Notes: generated from the letters alone by a model not told the origin. A DNA stretch of 64,000 nucleotides from an uncultured Gammaproteobacteria bacterium (GCA_913041025.1 CAJWGQ010000002.1:1-64000), one strand, 5' to 3'; positions 8,880 through 18,706 are shown, numbered from the stretch's first letter. Numbers and translations are program-made.

Positions 8880-10073
8880 TTAAGGGGGTCTTTCAGAACT
8901 GGATAGCAACTCAGAAAGTGTCGGATTTTGTGAGACTATAGTTTCTCGTTCTTTTGGGGAAAGCCCGCGAATGGTGTCGAGTAGAGATTCTTTTGGATAA
9001 TGTTTCTCAGCTTTGTGAAGGAAACGTAGGGTTTTAAGAGCGTCAAACCACTGATCTAATTTTTCCTGTCGCTGGTCGCAAGATCGATAATGTGAATGTA
9101 GCGTCGATGCAATCCTCTGGAAACCTAATTCATCCAGCTTGGAACCTATTATCTTATCGAATTGACATGGGGCTACGGTAAAAGATTTCAGTTCATTGAT
9201 CGTTTTAGCCAAGAACTTAAATAACAAAGGATTGTAGCTAAGATAACTTTGACCGCCCGGGTCCTTTTCTATGATATCAAGTATCTTCTTAATGGAAGGC
9301 CCTGTGCCGATTGGTACTCGATCAGAGAGTCGCGCCTCTAAACTGATGGTTGTTTCTGTTGAGTATTGAACTCGGTTTGTTTTGGCGATTTTATTTAAAA
9401 GATGAAAGTCCTCGCCTGCGTTTCTTTTTGGATAGCCTCGAACTTGTGCATAAGTTTCGGCGTGGATCGCTAGGGTGCTTCCGAGTGTGGGATATGCATA
9501 CTTTGAATTGGCAGCCTCCAAAGAGTTTACGTAGTAAGACATATGTCCATCATAAAGAGAGATAGCTTTAGAGATTAAGGGGTCGCTCGAAATGTGACGA
9601 TGCGCGTAAACGACAGCGCCAGATTTTGGCATCGAAGTTTGGTAGTAGTTTTTTTGAAAAGATGCGTCAGCATCTGTTTGTCGTATCCATGGGCTAGAAA
9701 TTTTCTGTAATTGAATCAGTCTAAGAGCTAAGTCTGTTCCTATTTTACGTGCGAGGCCTACCCCTTGTTTTGCTTCCAGTGGCTTCTCAACTCTATCGAT
9801 GATAAGGAGATTGCGAAGTCGCAGTTTTTTGAGATCTGAGAGCAATTCGAAAGTATTCCTAGTCGCTTCCAAACTTGAGTTATCTGGTCGATTTACAATA
9901 ACGATTGCAAGCACGGACGGATTTGCTAATAGTCTCAAATTTTCTACAAAGTTCGTGGTTTCGTCGAAAGCTGGGATCACGATGGTTTGGCTAAAAGAAT
10001 GTTCAGGTATGGTTAATGTATGAGCCTCTTTTTCGGCATATCTCTCGAGATACTTGGTGATTGCCTTGCTCAT
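8880..10073 (-). CDS. glycosyltransferase-like protein, GT-A fold, unknown substrate
   Basis: A 397-residue soluble protein. The N-terminal half looks like a family 2-type nucleotide-diphospho-sugar transferase: QTIVIPAFDETTNF, a long Rossmann-like stretch, then a D-x-D-like element in WIRQTDADASF, a later segment with GSTLAIHAETYAQVRGYPKRNAGEDFHLL that resembles the acceptor-side ED motif, and a C-terminal helical region of about 120 residues with no recognised domain. No membrane helices are seen. No other cell-envelope sugar genes lie beside it. The family call is moderate and the function is unknown. Confidence 0.6.
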   Translation of the reverse strand: MSKAITKYLERYAEKEAHTLTIPEHSFSQTIVIPAFDETTNFVENLRLLANPSVLAIVIVNRPDNSSLEATRNTFELLSDLKKLRLRNLLIIDRVEKPLEAKQGVGLARKIGTDLALRLIQLQKISSPWIRQTDADASFQKNYYQTSMPKSGAVVYAHRHISSDPLISKAISLYDGHMSYYVNSLEAANSKYAYPTLGSTLAIHAETYAQVRGYPKRNAGEDFHLLNKIAKTNRVQYSTETTISLEARLSDRVPIGTGPSIKKILDIIEKDPGGQSYLSYNPLLFKFLAKTINELKSFTVAPCQFDKIIGSKLDELGFQRIASTLHSHYRSCDQRQEKLDQWFDALKTLRFLHKAEKHYPKESLLDTIRGLSPKERETIVSQNPTLSELLSSSERPP

Positions 10074-10082
10074 TTGCGGCTC

Positions 10083-10679
10083 TTAGTGCAATGCAGGTTT
10101 GATTGGCAGGCTTTCAATGATCCTATTTTCTTCGGGGGCAAGAGCATATAGTCGCTCTTCGACTTCACCGGCTTCGAAATATTCCATGGCGAGTGTTATA
10201 AATAATCTCCAGTGCCTGGATTCGCTGTTAGTAATTGAACTGTAAAATCTTTTAATGGTTTCGTCTTGCGTGTTATCGGAAATTAATTGGAACCTCTCGG
10301 CTCCCCTTCTTTCTATAAGTGCTGCGACTAGCAGCCTATCAAGCAAAAAGTGTTCTTTACCCTTTCTGACTAGTCCGTTGAGTTTGATAATGTAATGATC
10401 TTTTGAATCTGGTCCAGGCTGGTTGTTACGAGAAATTATCAGCCTTACTACCTCTCGGTAATGATTCAGCTCTTCCACCGCTAAATCTACCATGGCATTT
10501 AGTAGTACACGCCGGTCGGGATAATGAGAGGCCATGCTCATTGCCATTCCTGAAGCCTTTTTCTCGCAGGATGCGTGGTCTTCAAGGAAGTCGTCAAACC
10601 GGTCCAGAACAATCTCTATCCAGCTCTCATGGGTTTTTTGTAGCGCCGGTATTAGTTCGAATATATTTTGTTCAGCCAT
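10083..10679 (-). CDS. miaE: tRNA-(2-methylthio-N6-isopentenyladenosine) hydroxylase MiaE
   Basis: Ferritin-like di-iron hydroxylase of 198 residues. MiaE hydroxylates the isopentenyl group of ms2i6A at position 37 of tRNAs reading U-starting codons. Carboxylate/histidine ligands are in EELNHYREV, LLVAALIERRGAERF and NSESRHWRLFITLAMEY. The frame is open to 10739, but the 20 residues before MAEQN are not like the family, and starting there would overlap the esterase gene by 88 bases; the start at 10679 leaves a 28-base overlap with the upstream stop. Confidence 0.85.
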   Translation of the reverse strand: MAEQNIFELIPALQKTHESWIEIVLDRFDDFLEDHASCEKKASGMAMSMASHYPDRRVLLNAMVDLAVEELNHYREVVRLIISRNNQPGPDSKDHYIIKLNGLVRKGKEHFLLDRLLVAALIERRGAERFQLISDNTQDETIKRFYSSITNSESRHWRLFITLAMEYFEAGEVEERLYALAPEENRIIESLPIKPALH

Positions 10680-11314
10680 CGCCCTATTTCCGAGAGTTCT
10701 TGCGGGCATACTTGATGGCCCATTGCGTATTCGTGCCACTCCACCTGATAGGCATGATCTAGAAGCGCCTCTCTAGATGTAATTGCCCTGGTTATGGGAA
10801 TCATTGGATCGGAAATGCCGTGTGCCATGAAAATGGGAATATCGATATTGGCGAGTCCGATTCGATCTACGAGGGTTTCCGGCTGGTAGAGGTAAGTGGA
10901 TAAGGCCATGATTCCCCTAAGCTTGTCGTTGAAAGACAACCCAAGATGCAGGGCGATCACGCCGCCTTGAGAAAATCCCGCCAGGGTCACTTTTCCCGGT
11001 TCAACCCCCTGATCTAATTCAGCTTGAATTAGCTGTTGAATTAAGCCGGCTGATTCCTCGATGTCTTCGATCGCATCATCGGTATTGGATGGATCAACGT
11101 CATACCAGCCCCTCATCGATGCGCCTCCATTTATGGTAATTGGCCTTTCAGGAGCGTTAGGGAAAATGAATTTTAGAGGGACAGATAATCCTAAAAGGGG
11201 TACTACGGGTTCAAAATCCGTAGCGTCCGCTCCTAGTCCGTGTAGCCAAATAACGGTGCCGATTGGATCATCACCAGTGCTGTTTTCCAGGAATTCTAAT
11301 TCGTGCTGCATCAA
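10652..11314 (-). CDS. alpha/beta hydrolase, phospholipase/carboxylesterase family
   Basis: A 220-residue carboxylesterase of the short-chain acyl hydrolase family related to acyl-protein thioesterase. The oxyanion segment is VIWLHGLGADATDF, the nucleophile is S115 in GFSQGG, the acid lies in AHGISDPMIPI, and the histidine is in the EYAMGHQVC stretch near the C terminus. Natural substrates are small esters or lysophospholipids. It heads the leftward set miaE and the glycosyltransferase. Two adjacent methionine codons make the exact start uncertain by one codon. Confidence 0.8.
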   Translation of the reverse strand: MMQHELEFLENSTGDDPIGTVIWLHGLGADATDFEPVVPLLGLSVPLKFIFPNAPERPITINGGASMRGWYDVDPSNTDDAIEDIEESAGLIQQLIQAELDQGVEPGKVTLAGFSQGGVIALHLGLSFNDKLRGIMALSTYLYQPETLVDRIGLANIDIPIFMAHGISDPMIPITRAITSREALLDHAYQVEWHEYAMGHQVCPQELSEIGRWLNKIYSN

Positions 11315-11413
11315 ATAAATCGTTACTTCATGGGTGGAGAGTTACCTTAGCGTTAAATTAATTGTTCCTCAATCAGGATCGCTTCTTAGCGCTTTGGTGT
11401 TCATAATAAGCGC

Positions 11414-13174
11414 ATGGATGACGGTCTAGACAGAGGCGGCACTAAAGACCTTAGACGCTTAGCGCCAGCCTTAAAATTTCTGCTGCCTTACAAAAAGCAA
11501 ATTTTATTTGCAAGTTTTGCGCTTGTTGTGACTGCCTGTGCGACTTTATTGATTGGCCAAGGTGTTCGATTATTAATCGACAATGGATTTGCGGGCGGAG
11601 ACGGGCAAGCGCTCAATGAAGCGTTGTCTTACTTCGTTTCGTTTGTGGCGTTGCTCACCGTAGGGACCTTCGTTCGCTTTTATTTTGTATCCTGGATTGG
11701 TGAGCGAATCAGCGCTGACATTCGCGTTGCTGTGTTTTCTCGATTACTTCGGATGCACCCAGGATTTTTTGAGGTTAATCTTCCAAGTGAGATTCAGACC
11801 CGGATTACGACTGATACCACTTTGTTGCAAACGGTTATAGGGTCAAGCGTATCTGTGGCACTCAGAAATGTTCTGCTGTTTTTTGGCGGTATGATTCTGC
11901 TTATTGTTACCAGTCCTTTTCTTGCGTTAATCGCTATCGGTGTAGTACCCATCGTTGTTATTCCGATTGTTTTTTTTGGGAGAAAAGTACGTCACTTGTC
12001 CAGGCAGAGCCAAGATCGGCTGGCAGAGGTAGGAACCTTTGCGGGCGAAAGTTTAAGACACATCAAGACGGTTCAAGCGTTTAGCCACGAGGACAAAGAT
12101 GAAATCAGTTTTATCGGACATGCAGAAGACGCCTTTCTAGTCGCTGTCAGGAGAATCAAGCATCGAGCGCTATTGATTGCAGTTGTCATGTTGCTCGTTT
12201 TTGGGGCTGTTGGAATTATGATCTGGGTTGGTGGACAGAATGTGATTCTGGGTACTACGAGCCCAGGTGAATTAGCAGCGTTCATTTTTTACGCAGTTCT
12301 AGTCGCGGGTGCTGTAGGAGCCATTAGCGAGGTTTACTCTGACTTACAAAGAGCTGCAGGAGCTACGGAGAGATTGGTGGAACTCCTGGAATCCCCCGTC
12401 ATGATCAGTTCACCTGAGCAGCCTAGGGCCGTAGTAGAAGATAACGTTGAATTAGAATTTAGTAAGGTGTCATTTGCTTATGAGACCAGACCGGAAATTC
12501 AAGTCTTGTCCGAAATTGACTTCCGAGTTGGTCCTGGAGAAATGGTGGCTATTGTAGGACCTTCGGGAGCTGGGAAGAGCACAATTTTTGATCTGACTCA
12601 GCGATTTTACGACCCCACTTCAGGCAGTATTGAAATAAACGGAGCGGAAATTAAGGAGTTCTCGCTTCAAGAGATTCGAGACAAAATGGGTTATGTGGCT
12701 CAGGATCCGATTCTTTTCTCCGGTTCGCTGAAGTCCAATTTACTGTATGTGAATCGGCAGGTCTCTGAAGAAGACATAAAAGAAGCGCTTGAACTGGCTA
12801 AAGTGGATTTTATTGATGATTTGCCAAATGGACTGGAAACACTGATTGGTGAGGATGGTGTGGGTTTGTCTGGCGGTCAAAGACAAAGGATTGCTATTGC
12901 AAGGGCACTGCTGTCTAAGCCTTCTATTTTGCTGCTTGATGAAGCGACAAGCGCCCTGGATGCCGAAAGCGAAAGCAAGATTCGAAGCAGCATCGAAAAA
13001 TTGAAAGGTAAGATGTCGATATTGGTAGTGGCTCACAGGATTTCGACGGTAAGACAAGCAGATCGAATCTTAGTAATTGATAAGGGCCGTTTGATCGGAG
13101 AGGGAAGTCATGAGCAGTTGCGATCGAACAACATACTTTATGAGAAATTTGCAGATATTCAGTTTGTGGCTTGA
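11414..13174 (+). CDS. ABC transporter, fused permease/ATPase, MsbA-related exporter
   Basis: A 586-residue half-transporter acting as a homodimer in the inner membrane. The N-terminal part (about 25-310) holds six transmembrane helices; the ATPase carries Walker A GPSGAGKST, the signature LSGGQRQRIAIARALL, Walker B ILLLDEATSALD and the H-loop VVAHRIST. The pattern fits the MsbA-related subfamily of lipid or drug exporters, common as a single gene in Proteobacteria. It faces dinB with stops only 8 bases apart. Substrate not deducible. Confidence 0.85.
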   Translation: MDDGLDRGGTKDLRRLAPALKFLLPYKKQILFASFALVVTACATLLIGQGVRLLIDNGFAGGDGQALNEALSYFVSFVALLTVGTFVRFYFVSWIGERISADIRVAVFSRLLRMHPGFFEVNLPSEIQTRITTDTTLLQTVIGSSVSVALRNVLLFFGGMILLIVTSPFLALIAIGVVPIVVIPIVFFGRKVRHLSRQSQDRLAEVGTFAGESLRHIKTVQAFSHEDKDEISFIGHAEDAFLVAVRRIKHRALLIAVVMLLVFGAVGIMIWVGGQNVILGTTSPGELAAFIFYAVLVAGAVGAISEVYSDLQRAAGATERLVELLESPVMISSPEQPRAVVEDNVELEFSKVSFAYETRPEIQVLSEIDFRVGPGEMVAIVGPSGAGKSTIFDLTQRFYDPTSGSIEINGAEIKEFSLQEIRDKMGYVAQDPILFSGSLKSNLLYVNRQVSEEDIKEALELAKVDFIDDLPNGLETLIGEDGVGLSGGQRQRIAIARALLSKPSILLLDEATSALDAESESKIRSSIEKLKGKMSILVVAHRISTVRQADRILVIDKGRLIGEGSHEQLRSNNILYEKFADIQFVA

Positions 13175-13182
13175 AGATCTGG

Positions 13183-14229
13183 TTAAAACAATTCCGTTTG
13201 AAGACTTTGATCAGTATTGTCGATGTCAACACCAGCTCCAATAAGCCTTACTGGAAGAGCATGTCGTTCCCAGGCTTTAAAAAATAGGTTGACGAAAAGG
13301 TCCTTATCAATTTTTTCGTGTGATCGGCTAGCAGTTGTTATTTTAAAGTTGCTGAACCTTATTTTGATGTTTAGGCGTCGAATCTTGTGATGGTATCCAG
13401 AGCTGATTACGCGGCGCTCTAGGTCTTCGACTATTTCGACAAGTTGGTTTTTGTAATCTGTTTTATTATTTAAATCCAAGGAGAACGTCCTCTCCGAACT
13501 AATCGACTTTCTTTTGCGATTAGTGCTGACTGGCCGATTGTCGATTCCTCTGCATAGTTCATAAAGCCTGGTGCCAAACTTCCCGTAATGATTTATCAGA
13601 TCGGACAGAGGGATTTGCTTAAGATCCGAACACACTTCAATGCCCCGGCTGCGCATTTTTTTTTCGGTTACCTTTCCCACGCCGAAAATTTTATTAATTG
13701 GCAATTTATCAATAAAATCCTGGGCTTCTTTTGGCGTAATCGTGAATTGACCATCGGGTTTGTGCCAATCTGAGGCGATTTTTGCTAGGAATTTATTAGG
13801 CGCGATTCCGGCGGAAATTGTAACGCCCACCTCGTCGTGCACCCTCTGTCTTATTTCGGCGGCAATTCTTGTCGCGCTACCCCCTGCGATTTTTAAATCG
13901 GAGACATCAAGAAAGGCTTCGTCTAGAGATAAGGGCTCTATTTTTTTAGTGTAGTGTAAAAATATCTCACGGATTCGAAGTGACTCTTTTCGATATTTCT
14001 TCATATCTGGGGGCAAGATGGTCAAGTTTGGACACGCTCTAACAGCTTGACTCATGGGCATTGCGGAATGGATACCAAAACGCCGAGCAGGATAGTTGCA
14101 GGTAGCGACAACGCCTCTCTTTTGCGGGGACCCTCCTATTGCCAATGGTAACTGGGTTAACTCGGGGTCATCTCGCATTTCTACTGAGGCATAAAAACAG
14201 TCACAGTCACAATGTATAATTTTCCTCAC
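13183..14229 (-). CDS. dinB: DNA polymerase IV (Y family)
   Basis: Error-prone translesion polymerase of 348 residues. The N-terminal KIIHCDCDCFYASVEM contains the first metal-binding aspartate, and SLDEAFLDV holds the catalytic D-E pair. YPARRFGIHSAMP matches the family finger region. The frame extends to 14271, but a GTG at 14229 gives V/M-RKIIH exactly as in E. coli DinB, so I chose it. The two residues between the N-terminal aspartates are cysteines where E. coli has V and M. No LexA box was identified upstream. Confidence 0.85.
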   Translation of the reverse strand: MRKIIHCDCDCFYASVEMRDDPELTQLPLAIGGSPQKRGVVATCNYPARRFGIHSAMPMSQAVRACPNLTILPPDMKKYRKESLRIREIFLHYTKKIEPLSLDEAFLDVSDLKIAGGSATRIAAEIRQRVHDEVGVTISAGIAPNKFLAKIASDWHKPDGQFTITPKEAQDFIDKLPINKIFGVGKVTEKKMRSRGIEVCSDLKQIPLSDLINHYGKFGTRLYELCRGIDNRPVSTNRKRKSISSERTFSLDLNNKTDYKNQLVEIVEDLERRVISSGYHHKIRRLNIKIRFSNFKITTASRSHEKIDKDLFVNLFFKAWERHALPVRLIGAGVDIDNTDQSLQTELF

Positions 14230-14362
14230 GAGGCGAGTTTGCTTTATATTGCGATAAAACAAAATACTCACGTGCCTAAATTGGCTGGAAGCAGAGAGAA
14301 ACTAATTAGATGATGGTTCGTGAGTTAAACTGTGGCAAATGTTGAGTTAAAGGGAGAAATTA

Positions 14363-15493
14363 ATGGGTCCATTAAGTGGGTTTAAAATTATTGAAATGGC
14401 CGGGATTGGCCCTGGTCCATTTTGCGGAATGATGCTTTCCGATATGGGGGCAGAGGTCGTTCGTGTTGAAAGGATTGGGGTTGGTGATAAAGCGCCTAAA
14501 GATGTTTTGGCGAGAAATAGGCGATCCATTGGAGTCGACTTGAAAAGTGCTGAGGGAGTTGAGGCAGTGCTGAGATTGATTGATTCCGCTGATGCTGTTT
14601 TTGAAGGCTTCAGACCAGGCGTTATGGAACGTCTAGGATTAGGCCCTGAAATTTGTCTAGATAGAAATGAAAAAATTGTTTTTGGAAGAATGACCGGTTG
14701 GGGTCAGTCCGGACCGATGGCGCATGCTGCAGGGCATGATATTAACTACATTGCTCTGGCTGGCGCTTTGCACGCAATTGGTAGAAAGGGCGAAAAGCCT
14801 GTGCCCCCATTAAACCTAGTAGGCGATTTTGGTGGAGGAGGGATGCTTCTTGCTTTTGGTATGGTTTGTGCGTTGCTTGAAGCCCAAAAATCTGGGAAAG
14901 GACAGGTGGTCGATGCCGCTATGGTCGATGGAACGGCAAGCCTTATGGCGATGTTTTACTCGATGGCAGCGGGTGGCGCTTTCAGCGAGAATAGAGGCAC
15001 CAATATGCTCGATGGTGGGGCGCACTTTTATGATACGTACGAAACCCAAGATGAGAAATATATTTGTCTAGGTTCGATAGAACCGCAGTTTTACGCGGAG
15101 TTGATTGAAAAAGCCGGTTTGGACGAAGAGAAGTATTCACCACAAATGGACCAGGAGTCATGGCCCCAGTTGACTGAGGATTTGAGAAATGTATTTCGTT
15201 CAAAAACACAAGCAGAGTGGTGCGATATCATGGAGGGGTCTGACGTATGTTTTGCACCTGTATTGAGTATCTTTGAGGCGCCAGCGCATCCTCATAATGT
15301 TGCGAGAAAGAGTTACCTAGAAGTCGATGGTATTATGCAGCAAGCACCTGCTCCGCGTTTTTCGAGAACCGAGGCTGCAATTTCTGGGGGTGCTCGTATT
15401 CCAGGTCAAGACACACTAGCTGTTCTTAAAGACTATGGGTTTGATCAAGCTGAAATTGAAGGACTGGGAGCTAGTGGGGCAGTTCAGCTATAG
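14363..15493 (+). CDS. CaiB/BaiF-family CoA transferase, alpha-methylacyl-CoA racemase type
   Basis: A 376-residue class III CoA-transferase-fold protein. The sequence matches alpha-methylacyl-CoA racemase (AMACR/MCR) better than formyl-CoA transferase: [37 protein letters not shown] (catalytic His-Asp region), VGDFGGGG, and [22 protein letters not shown]. The enzyme epimerises 2-methyl-branched acyl-CoAs so that beta-oxidation can proceed. It leads an operon with prpE (35-base gap) and a small monooxygenase. AGGGAGAAATTA precedes the ATG as ribosome-binding site. Confidence 0.85.
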   Translation: MGPLSGFKIIEMAGIGPGPFCGMMLSDMGAEVVRVERIGVGDKAPKDVLARNRRSIGVDLKSAEGVEAVLRLIDSADAVFEGFRPGVMERLGLGPEICLDRNEKIVFGRMTGWGQSGPMAHAAGHDINYIALAGALHAIGRKGEKPVPPLNLVGDFGGGGMLLAFGMVCALLEAQKSGKGQVVDAAMVDGTASLMAMFYSMAAGGAFSENRGTNMLDGGAHFYDTYETQDEKYICLGSIEPQFYAELIEKAGLDEEKYSPQMDQESWPQLTEDLRNVFRSKTQAEWCDIMEGSDVCFAPVLSIFEAPAHPHNVARKSYLEVDGIMQQAPAPRFSRTEAAISGGARIPGQDTLAVLKDYGFDQAEIEGLGASGAVQL

Positions 15494-15528
15494 TGGTCGG
15501 AATATAAACAAGAAAATACAGATTTAAT

Positions 15529-17412
15529 ATGGCCTATGCAGATGAGTATGGTCTGTCTTTAGCAGATCCTGAGAGCTTTTGGTCGACTCAGGCAGAGGAT
15601 ATTCCCTGGGTTTCGTTCCCTGAACAGATTTTAGGAAAGGATAGCAACGGAGTCGGGAGGTGGTTCGTTGACGGGGAGATGAACACCTGCTTCGCGGCTT
15701 TAGATTGGCACGTGGAGGAGGGGCGAGGGGATAATGTCGCTCTCATTTATGACTCCCCGGTAACAGGGACCAAGGCCCAATATACATATAAAGAGTTGCT
15801 GGATTGGACTGCCAGGATAGCGGGTGGTCTCGTATCCTTGGGTGTTAGTAAAGGTGACAGGGTAGTCATCTACATGCCTATGGTGCCGGAGACTGTGGTG
15901 GCTATGTTGGCTTGCGCTCGCATAGGAGCCATACATTCCGTAGTCTTTGGGGGTTTTGCAGCTCCGGAACTGGCTAGCAGAATCGATGATGCTGAACCTA
16001 AGGTTGTTTTGTCGGCATCCTGTGGCATCGAGATCGAAAAAGTAATCGAATATAAGCCACTTCTAGACGCGGCAATTGAAATCGCGAGTTTTAAACCCTC
16101 GCACTGCGTGGTTTTGCAGCGTCCTCAATCTGAAGCAATTTTACTTGAGCCCCGAGATATTGAATGGAAAAGTTGGGAGTCTAAGTCAGAACCGGTTGGT
16201 TGCGTAGCGGTCCTAGCGACGGATCCACTCTACATTCTTTACACATCGGGCACGACTGGTAAACCCAAGGGTATTGTCAGAGACAATGGTGGTCACGCTG
16301 TCGCTTTGAAATATAGTATGGGTGCTATTTATGATGTTGATGTGGGAGATGTTTTTTGGGCCGCCTCTGACGTGGGTTGGGTCGTGGGCCATTCTTATAT
16401 CGTGTACGGGCCGCTCCTAAAGGGCTGCACCAGCATTTTGTACGAAGGTAAGCCTATCAGAACTCCTGACGCAGGCGCTTTCTGGAGGGTTGTCTCAGAA
16501 TATAGCGTCAAATCTTTTTTTGTGGCGCCAACAGCATTTAGGGCCATAAAGAAGGAGGACCCTGATTGTAAGCTTAAAGATCAATACGATATTTCTTGTC
16601 TAAAATATCAATTCGTAGCTGGAGAACGTCTAGATCCCCCAACTTATCACTGGTTAAAAGAACACCTAAAAATTCCTGTAATTGATCACTGGTGGCAAAC
16701 TGAAACGGGGTGGACAATTAGCGGTAATATGGCTGGAGTTGAACTTTTAGAGACTAGAGCAGGCTCCATTACTTTGCCAGCACCGGGCTATGATGTTCGT
16801 GTTTTGGACGAAAATGGGTTGGAAGTTGGCCCTAATCAAGAAGGCGCTATCGTTGTGAAAGGTCCTTTACCGCCGAGTGGTTTCCCCACAGTTTGGCGAG
16901 ATCATGATCGCTATGAAGAAGGCTATTGGAAGGATTTTCCGGGATTTTATTTGACGGGAGATGGAGGTTACCGGGACGAAGACGGTTACATCTATGTCAT
17001 GGGGAGAATGGATGACGTGATCAATGTGGCCGGTCATCGGTTGTCGACCGGACAGATTGAACAGGTAGTTGCCAAGCATGCAGTGATTGCCGAGTGTGCT
17101 GTTGTGGGAATCAATGAGAAGGAAAAGGGTCAGGTGCCCGTTTCTTTAATAGTGCTAAAAGACGGGGCTAATATGACATCCGAAGCTTTAGAGAAAGAAT
17201 TAGTAACGATGGTTCGAGAAGCGGTGGGACCCATTGCTAATTTTAAGCGTATACTTATAGTAGAGCGGTTGCCTAAAACGCGTTCGGGCAAGATTCTTCG
17301 TCAGGTAATGAGAAAAATGATAGATGGGGAAGAATATTCGGTGCCTTCAACCATAGAAGACCCTTCTGTCATTGAAGAGCTTGAGACTGGCATCGCTAAT
17401 TGGAAGCTTTAG
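15529..17412 (+). CDS. prpE: propionyl-CoA synthetase
   Basis: AMP-forming acyl-CoA synthetase of 627 residues, the size of PrpE (E. coli 628). The phosphate-binding YTSGTTGKPKGIVRDNGGH, the WWQTETGW acid-ligase motif, the adenylate-binding YLTGDGG and the C-terminal catalytic lysine in TRSGKILRQVMRKM are all present. It converts propionate, ATP and CoA to propionyl-CoA. Behind an alpha-methylacyl-CoA racemase gene it fits metabolism of propionyl units from methyl-branched chains. Acetyl-CoA synthetase is the main alternative, but the N-terminal block and RDNGGH favour PrpE. Confidence 0.85.
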   Translation: MAYADEYGLSLADPESFWSTQAEDIPWVSFPEQILGKDSNGVGRWFVDGEMNTCFAALDWHVEEGRGDNVALIYDSPVTGTKAQYTYKELLDWTARIAGGLVSLGVSKGDRVVIYMPMVPETVVAMLACARIGAIHSVVFGGFAAPELASRIDDAEPKVVLSASCGIEIEKVIEYKPLLDAAIEIASFKPSHCVVLQRPQSEAILLEPRDIEWKSWESKSEPVGCVAVLATDPLYILYTSGTTGKPKGIVRDNGGHAVALKYSMGAIYDVDVGDVFWAASDVGWVVGHSYIVYGPLLKGCTSILYEGKPIRTPDAGAFWRVVSEYSVKSFFVAPTAFRAIKKEDPDCKLKDQYDISCLKYQFVAGERLDPPTYHWLKEHLKIPVIDHWWQTETGWTISGNMAGVELLETRAGSITLPAPGYDVRVLDENGLEVGPNQEGAIVVKGPLPPSGFPTVWRDHDRYEEGYWKDFPGFYLTGDGGYRDEDGYIYVMGRMDDVINVAGHRLSTGQIEQVVAKHAVIAECAVVGINEKEKGQVPVSLIVLKDGANMTSEALEKELVTMVREAVGPIANFKRILIVERLPKTRSGKILRQVMRKMIDGEEYSVPSTIEDPSVIEELETGIANWKL

Positions 17413-17421
17413 GGAAATGAT

Positions 17422-17763
17422 TTGATTATTGTACAAGGTAATATTCCTCTACGCTCAGAAGCAAGAGATAAGGCTATCGAGCTGGCTCGTAAGATGGTCT
17501 TAGCGACCAGGTCTGAGCAAGGATGTATTTCTTATGATTTCTATCTAGGATTGAGTGATCCGAATACCTTGATGGTCTTTCAAGAATGGGAAAATATGGA
17601 GGCTTTGATGGAACACCTTCAGACTTCTCATATGGAAGATTTCTTGCGAGAGCTACCTGATGTGGTTTCAGGTGAAATCACGACAAAACGGTTTGCGGTG
17701 CATAAAATGGAAGAAGAGGACCCTGCTGAACCACCCCCGGCCCCGGAACCGATCATCCATTGA
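17422..17763 (+). CDS. antibiotic biosynthesis monooxygenase (ABM) domain protein
   Basis: A 113-residue single ABM/YgiN-like dimeric alpha-beta barrel. LARKMVLATRSEQGCISYDFYLGLSDPNTLMVFQEWENMEALMEHLQTSHMEDF is the domain core with the usual W-E-N and H residues. The tail is rich in E and P. Family members are quinol monooxygenases or quinone-handling proteins. It begins with TTG nine bases after prpE. Its stop directly abuts the stop of the opposing wrbA-like gene with no intervening base. Confidence 0.7.
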   Translation: MIIVQGNIPLRSEARDKAIELARKMVLATRSEQGCISYDFYLGLSDPNTLMVFQEWENMEALMEHLQTSHMEDFLRELPDVVSGEITTKRFAVHKMEEEDPAEPPPAPEPIIH

Positions 17764-18375
17764 CTATTTTTGGAGGGCTAAAGCCTTTCTTGCCAGGTTC
17801 TCTCCAGCTTTTTTTGCGAGAGTTTTCTCGTCGCTCGATAGTTCGCTGCCTAAACTACCTAGATGAGTTACACCGTAAGGTGTGCCTCCGGTTTTTGTAT
17901 TTTTTAAGGCACTTTCTGAATACGGTAGGCCTGTGATAAGCATTCCATGATGAAACAAGGGAATCATCATGGAAAGTAGAGTAGTTTCTTGTCCTCCATG
18001 CAGGGAGTTGCTTGATGTGAAGACTGCGGCCGGTTTGCCTTCTAATGCGTTGGCCATCCAAAGATCGGCGGTGGTATCCAAGAAGTGCTTCATTGGGCTA
18101 GCCATGTTGCCAAATCGTGTGGCACTGCCCAAGGCCAGTCCTGCGCAGCCAGATAGGTCCTGCTTATCGCAGTAGACTGCTCCCGCCTCTGGCACTGAGG
18201 GCTTGGTTTGCTCAGTTTCTGTACTGATCGGCGCCACGGTTCTCAACTTTGATTCGATTCCGCTGACGCTATCGACTCCATAACAAATTTCTTTGGCTAA
18301 GTTCGCAGTCCCACCAGAATGCGAAAAGTATAAGACGAGAATGTAAGGGCTCAATTTAAATAAGCTCCAAAACAT
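17764..18375 (-). CDS. wrbA: WrbA-type NAD(P)H:quinone oxidoreductase (flavodoxin fold)
   Basis: A 203-residue FMN flavodoxin-like protein. YFSHSGGTANLAKEI near the N terminus is the phosphate-binding loop; GSATRFGNMASPMKHFLDTTADLWMANALEGKPAAVFTSSNSLHGGQETTLLS and HHGMLITGLPYS are classic WrbA. It reduces quinones by two electrons. An ATG at 18375 gives a 20-base overlap with the arsC-like gene; a TTG at 18354, one base past that stop, would trim seven residues and fits the family start better. Its pairing with arsC and proximity to proS match pseudomonad order. Confidence 0.8.
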   Translation of the reverse strand: MFWSLFKLSPYILVLYFSHSGGTANLAKEICYGVDSVSGIESKLRTVAPISTETEQTKPSVPEAGAVYCDKQDLSGCAGLALGSATRFGNMASPMKHFLDTTADLWMANALEGKPAAVFTSSNSLHGGQETTLLSMMIPLFHHGMLITGLPYSESALKNTKTGGTPYGVTHLGSLGSELSSDEKTLAKKAGENLARKALALQK

Positions 18376-18706
18376 TTTCAGGAGGCCTGCCTATTATGGC
18401 TTTTGAATCTGCTACCACAATGGGACGTTCTATGAGAATTGGATTGCACGACATGATTTCTAGAATGGACTCTTCATCCATATCTGAGTCTTCAAGATTA
18501 TTAACAGAATAGGCTTCTTCTTTCTTACGCAATATTTCTCTTGCTGTTAGGCCTAATTTTTTTAATAACTCGCGAAGTAATGCTGGGCTAGGAGGCTCTT
18601 CAAGATAGTAAATAACAGTAGGCTCGACGTTATTTTCTCGAAGTAGCTCTAGTGCTTTGTTGGACTTTGAGCAATTAGGATTGTGATAAATTTCCATGGA
18701 CCCCAT
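18356..18706 (-). CDS. arsC: ArsC/YfgD-family arsenate reductase-like protein (glutaredoxin type)
   Basis: A 116-residue thioredoxin-fold protein. The active cysteine is in IYHNPNCSKSNKALELL, and the basic residues in NPILIERPIV and AIIGRPPENVLELI are those of the glutaredoxin-linked ArsC family. Many housekeeping members outside ars operons (YfgD type) have no proven arsenate role, and no arsenic pump is present here. GGGA seven bases before the ATG at 18706 supports this start. It is coupled to wrbA. Confidence 0.75.
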   Translation of the reverse strand: MGSMEIYHNPNCSKSNKALELLRENNVEPTVIYYLEEPPSPALLRELLKKLGLTAREILRKKEEAYSVNNLEDSDMDEESILEIMSCNPILIERPIVVADSKAIIGRPPENVLELI

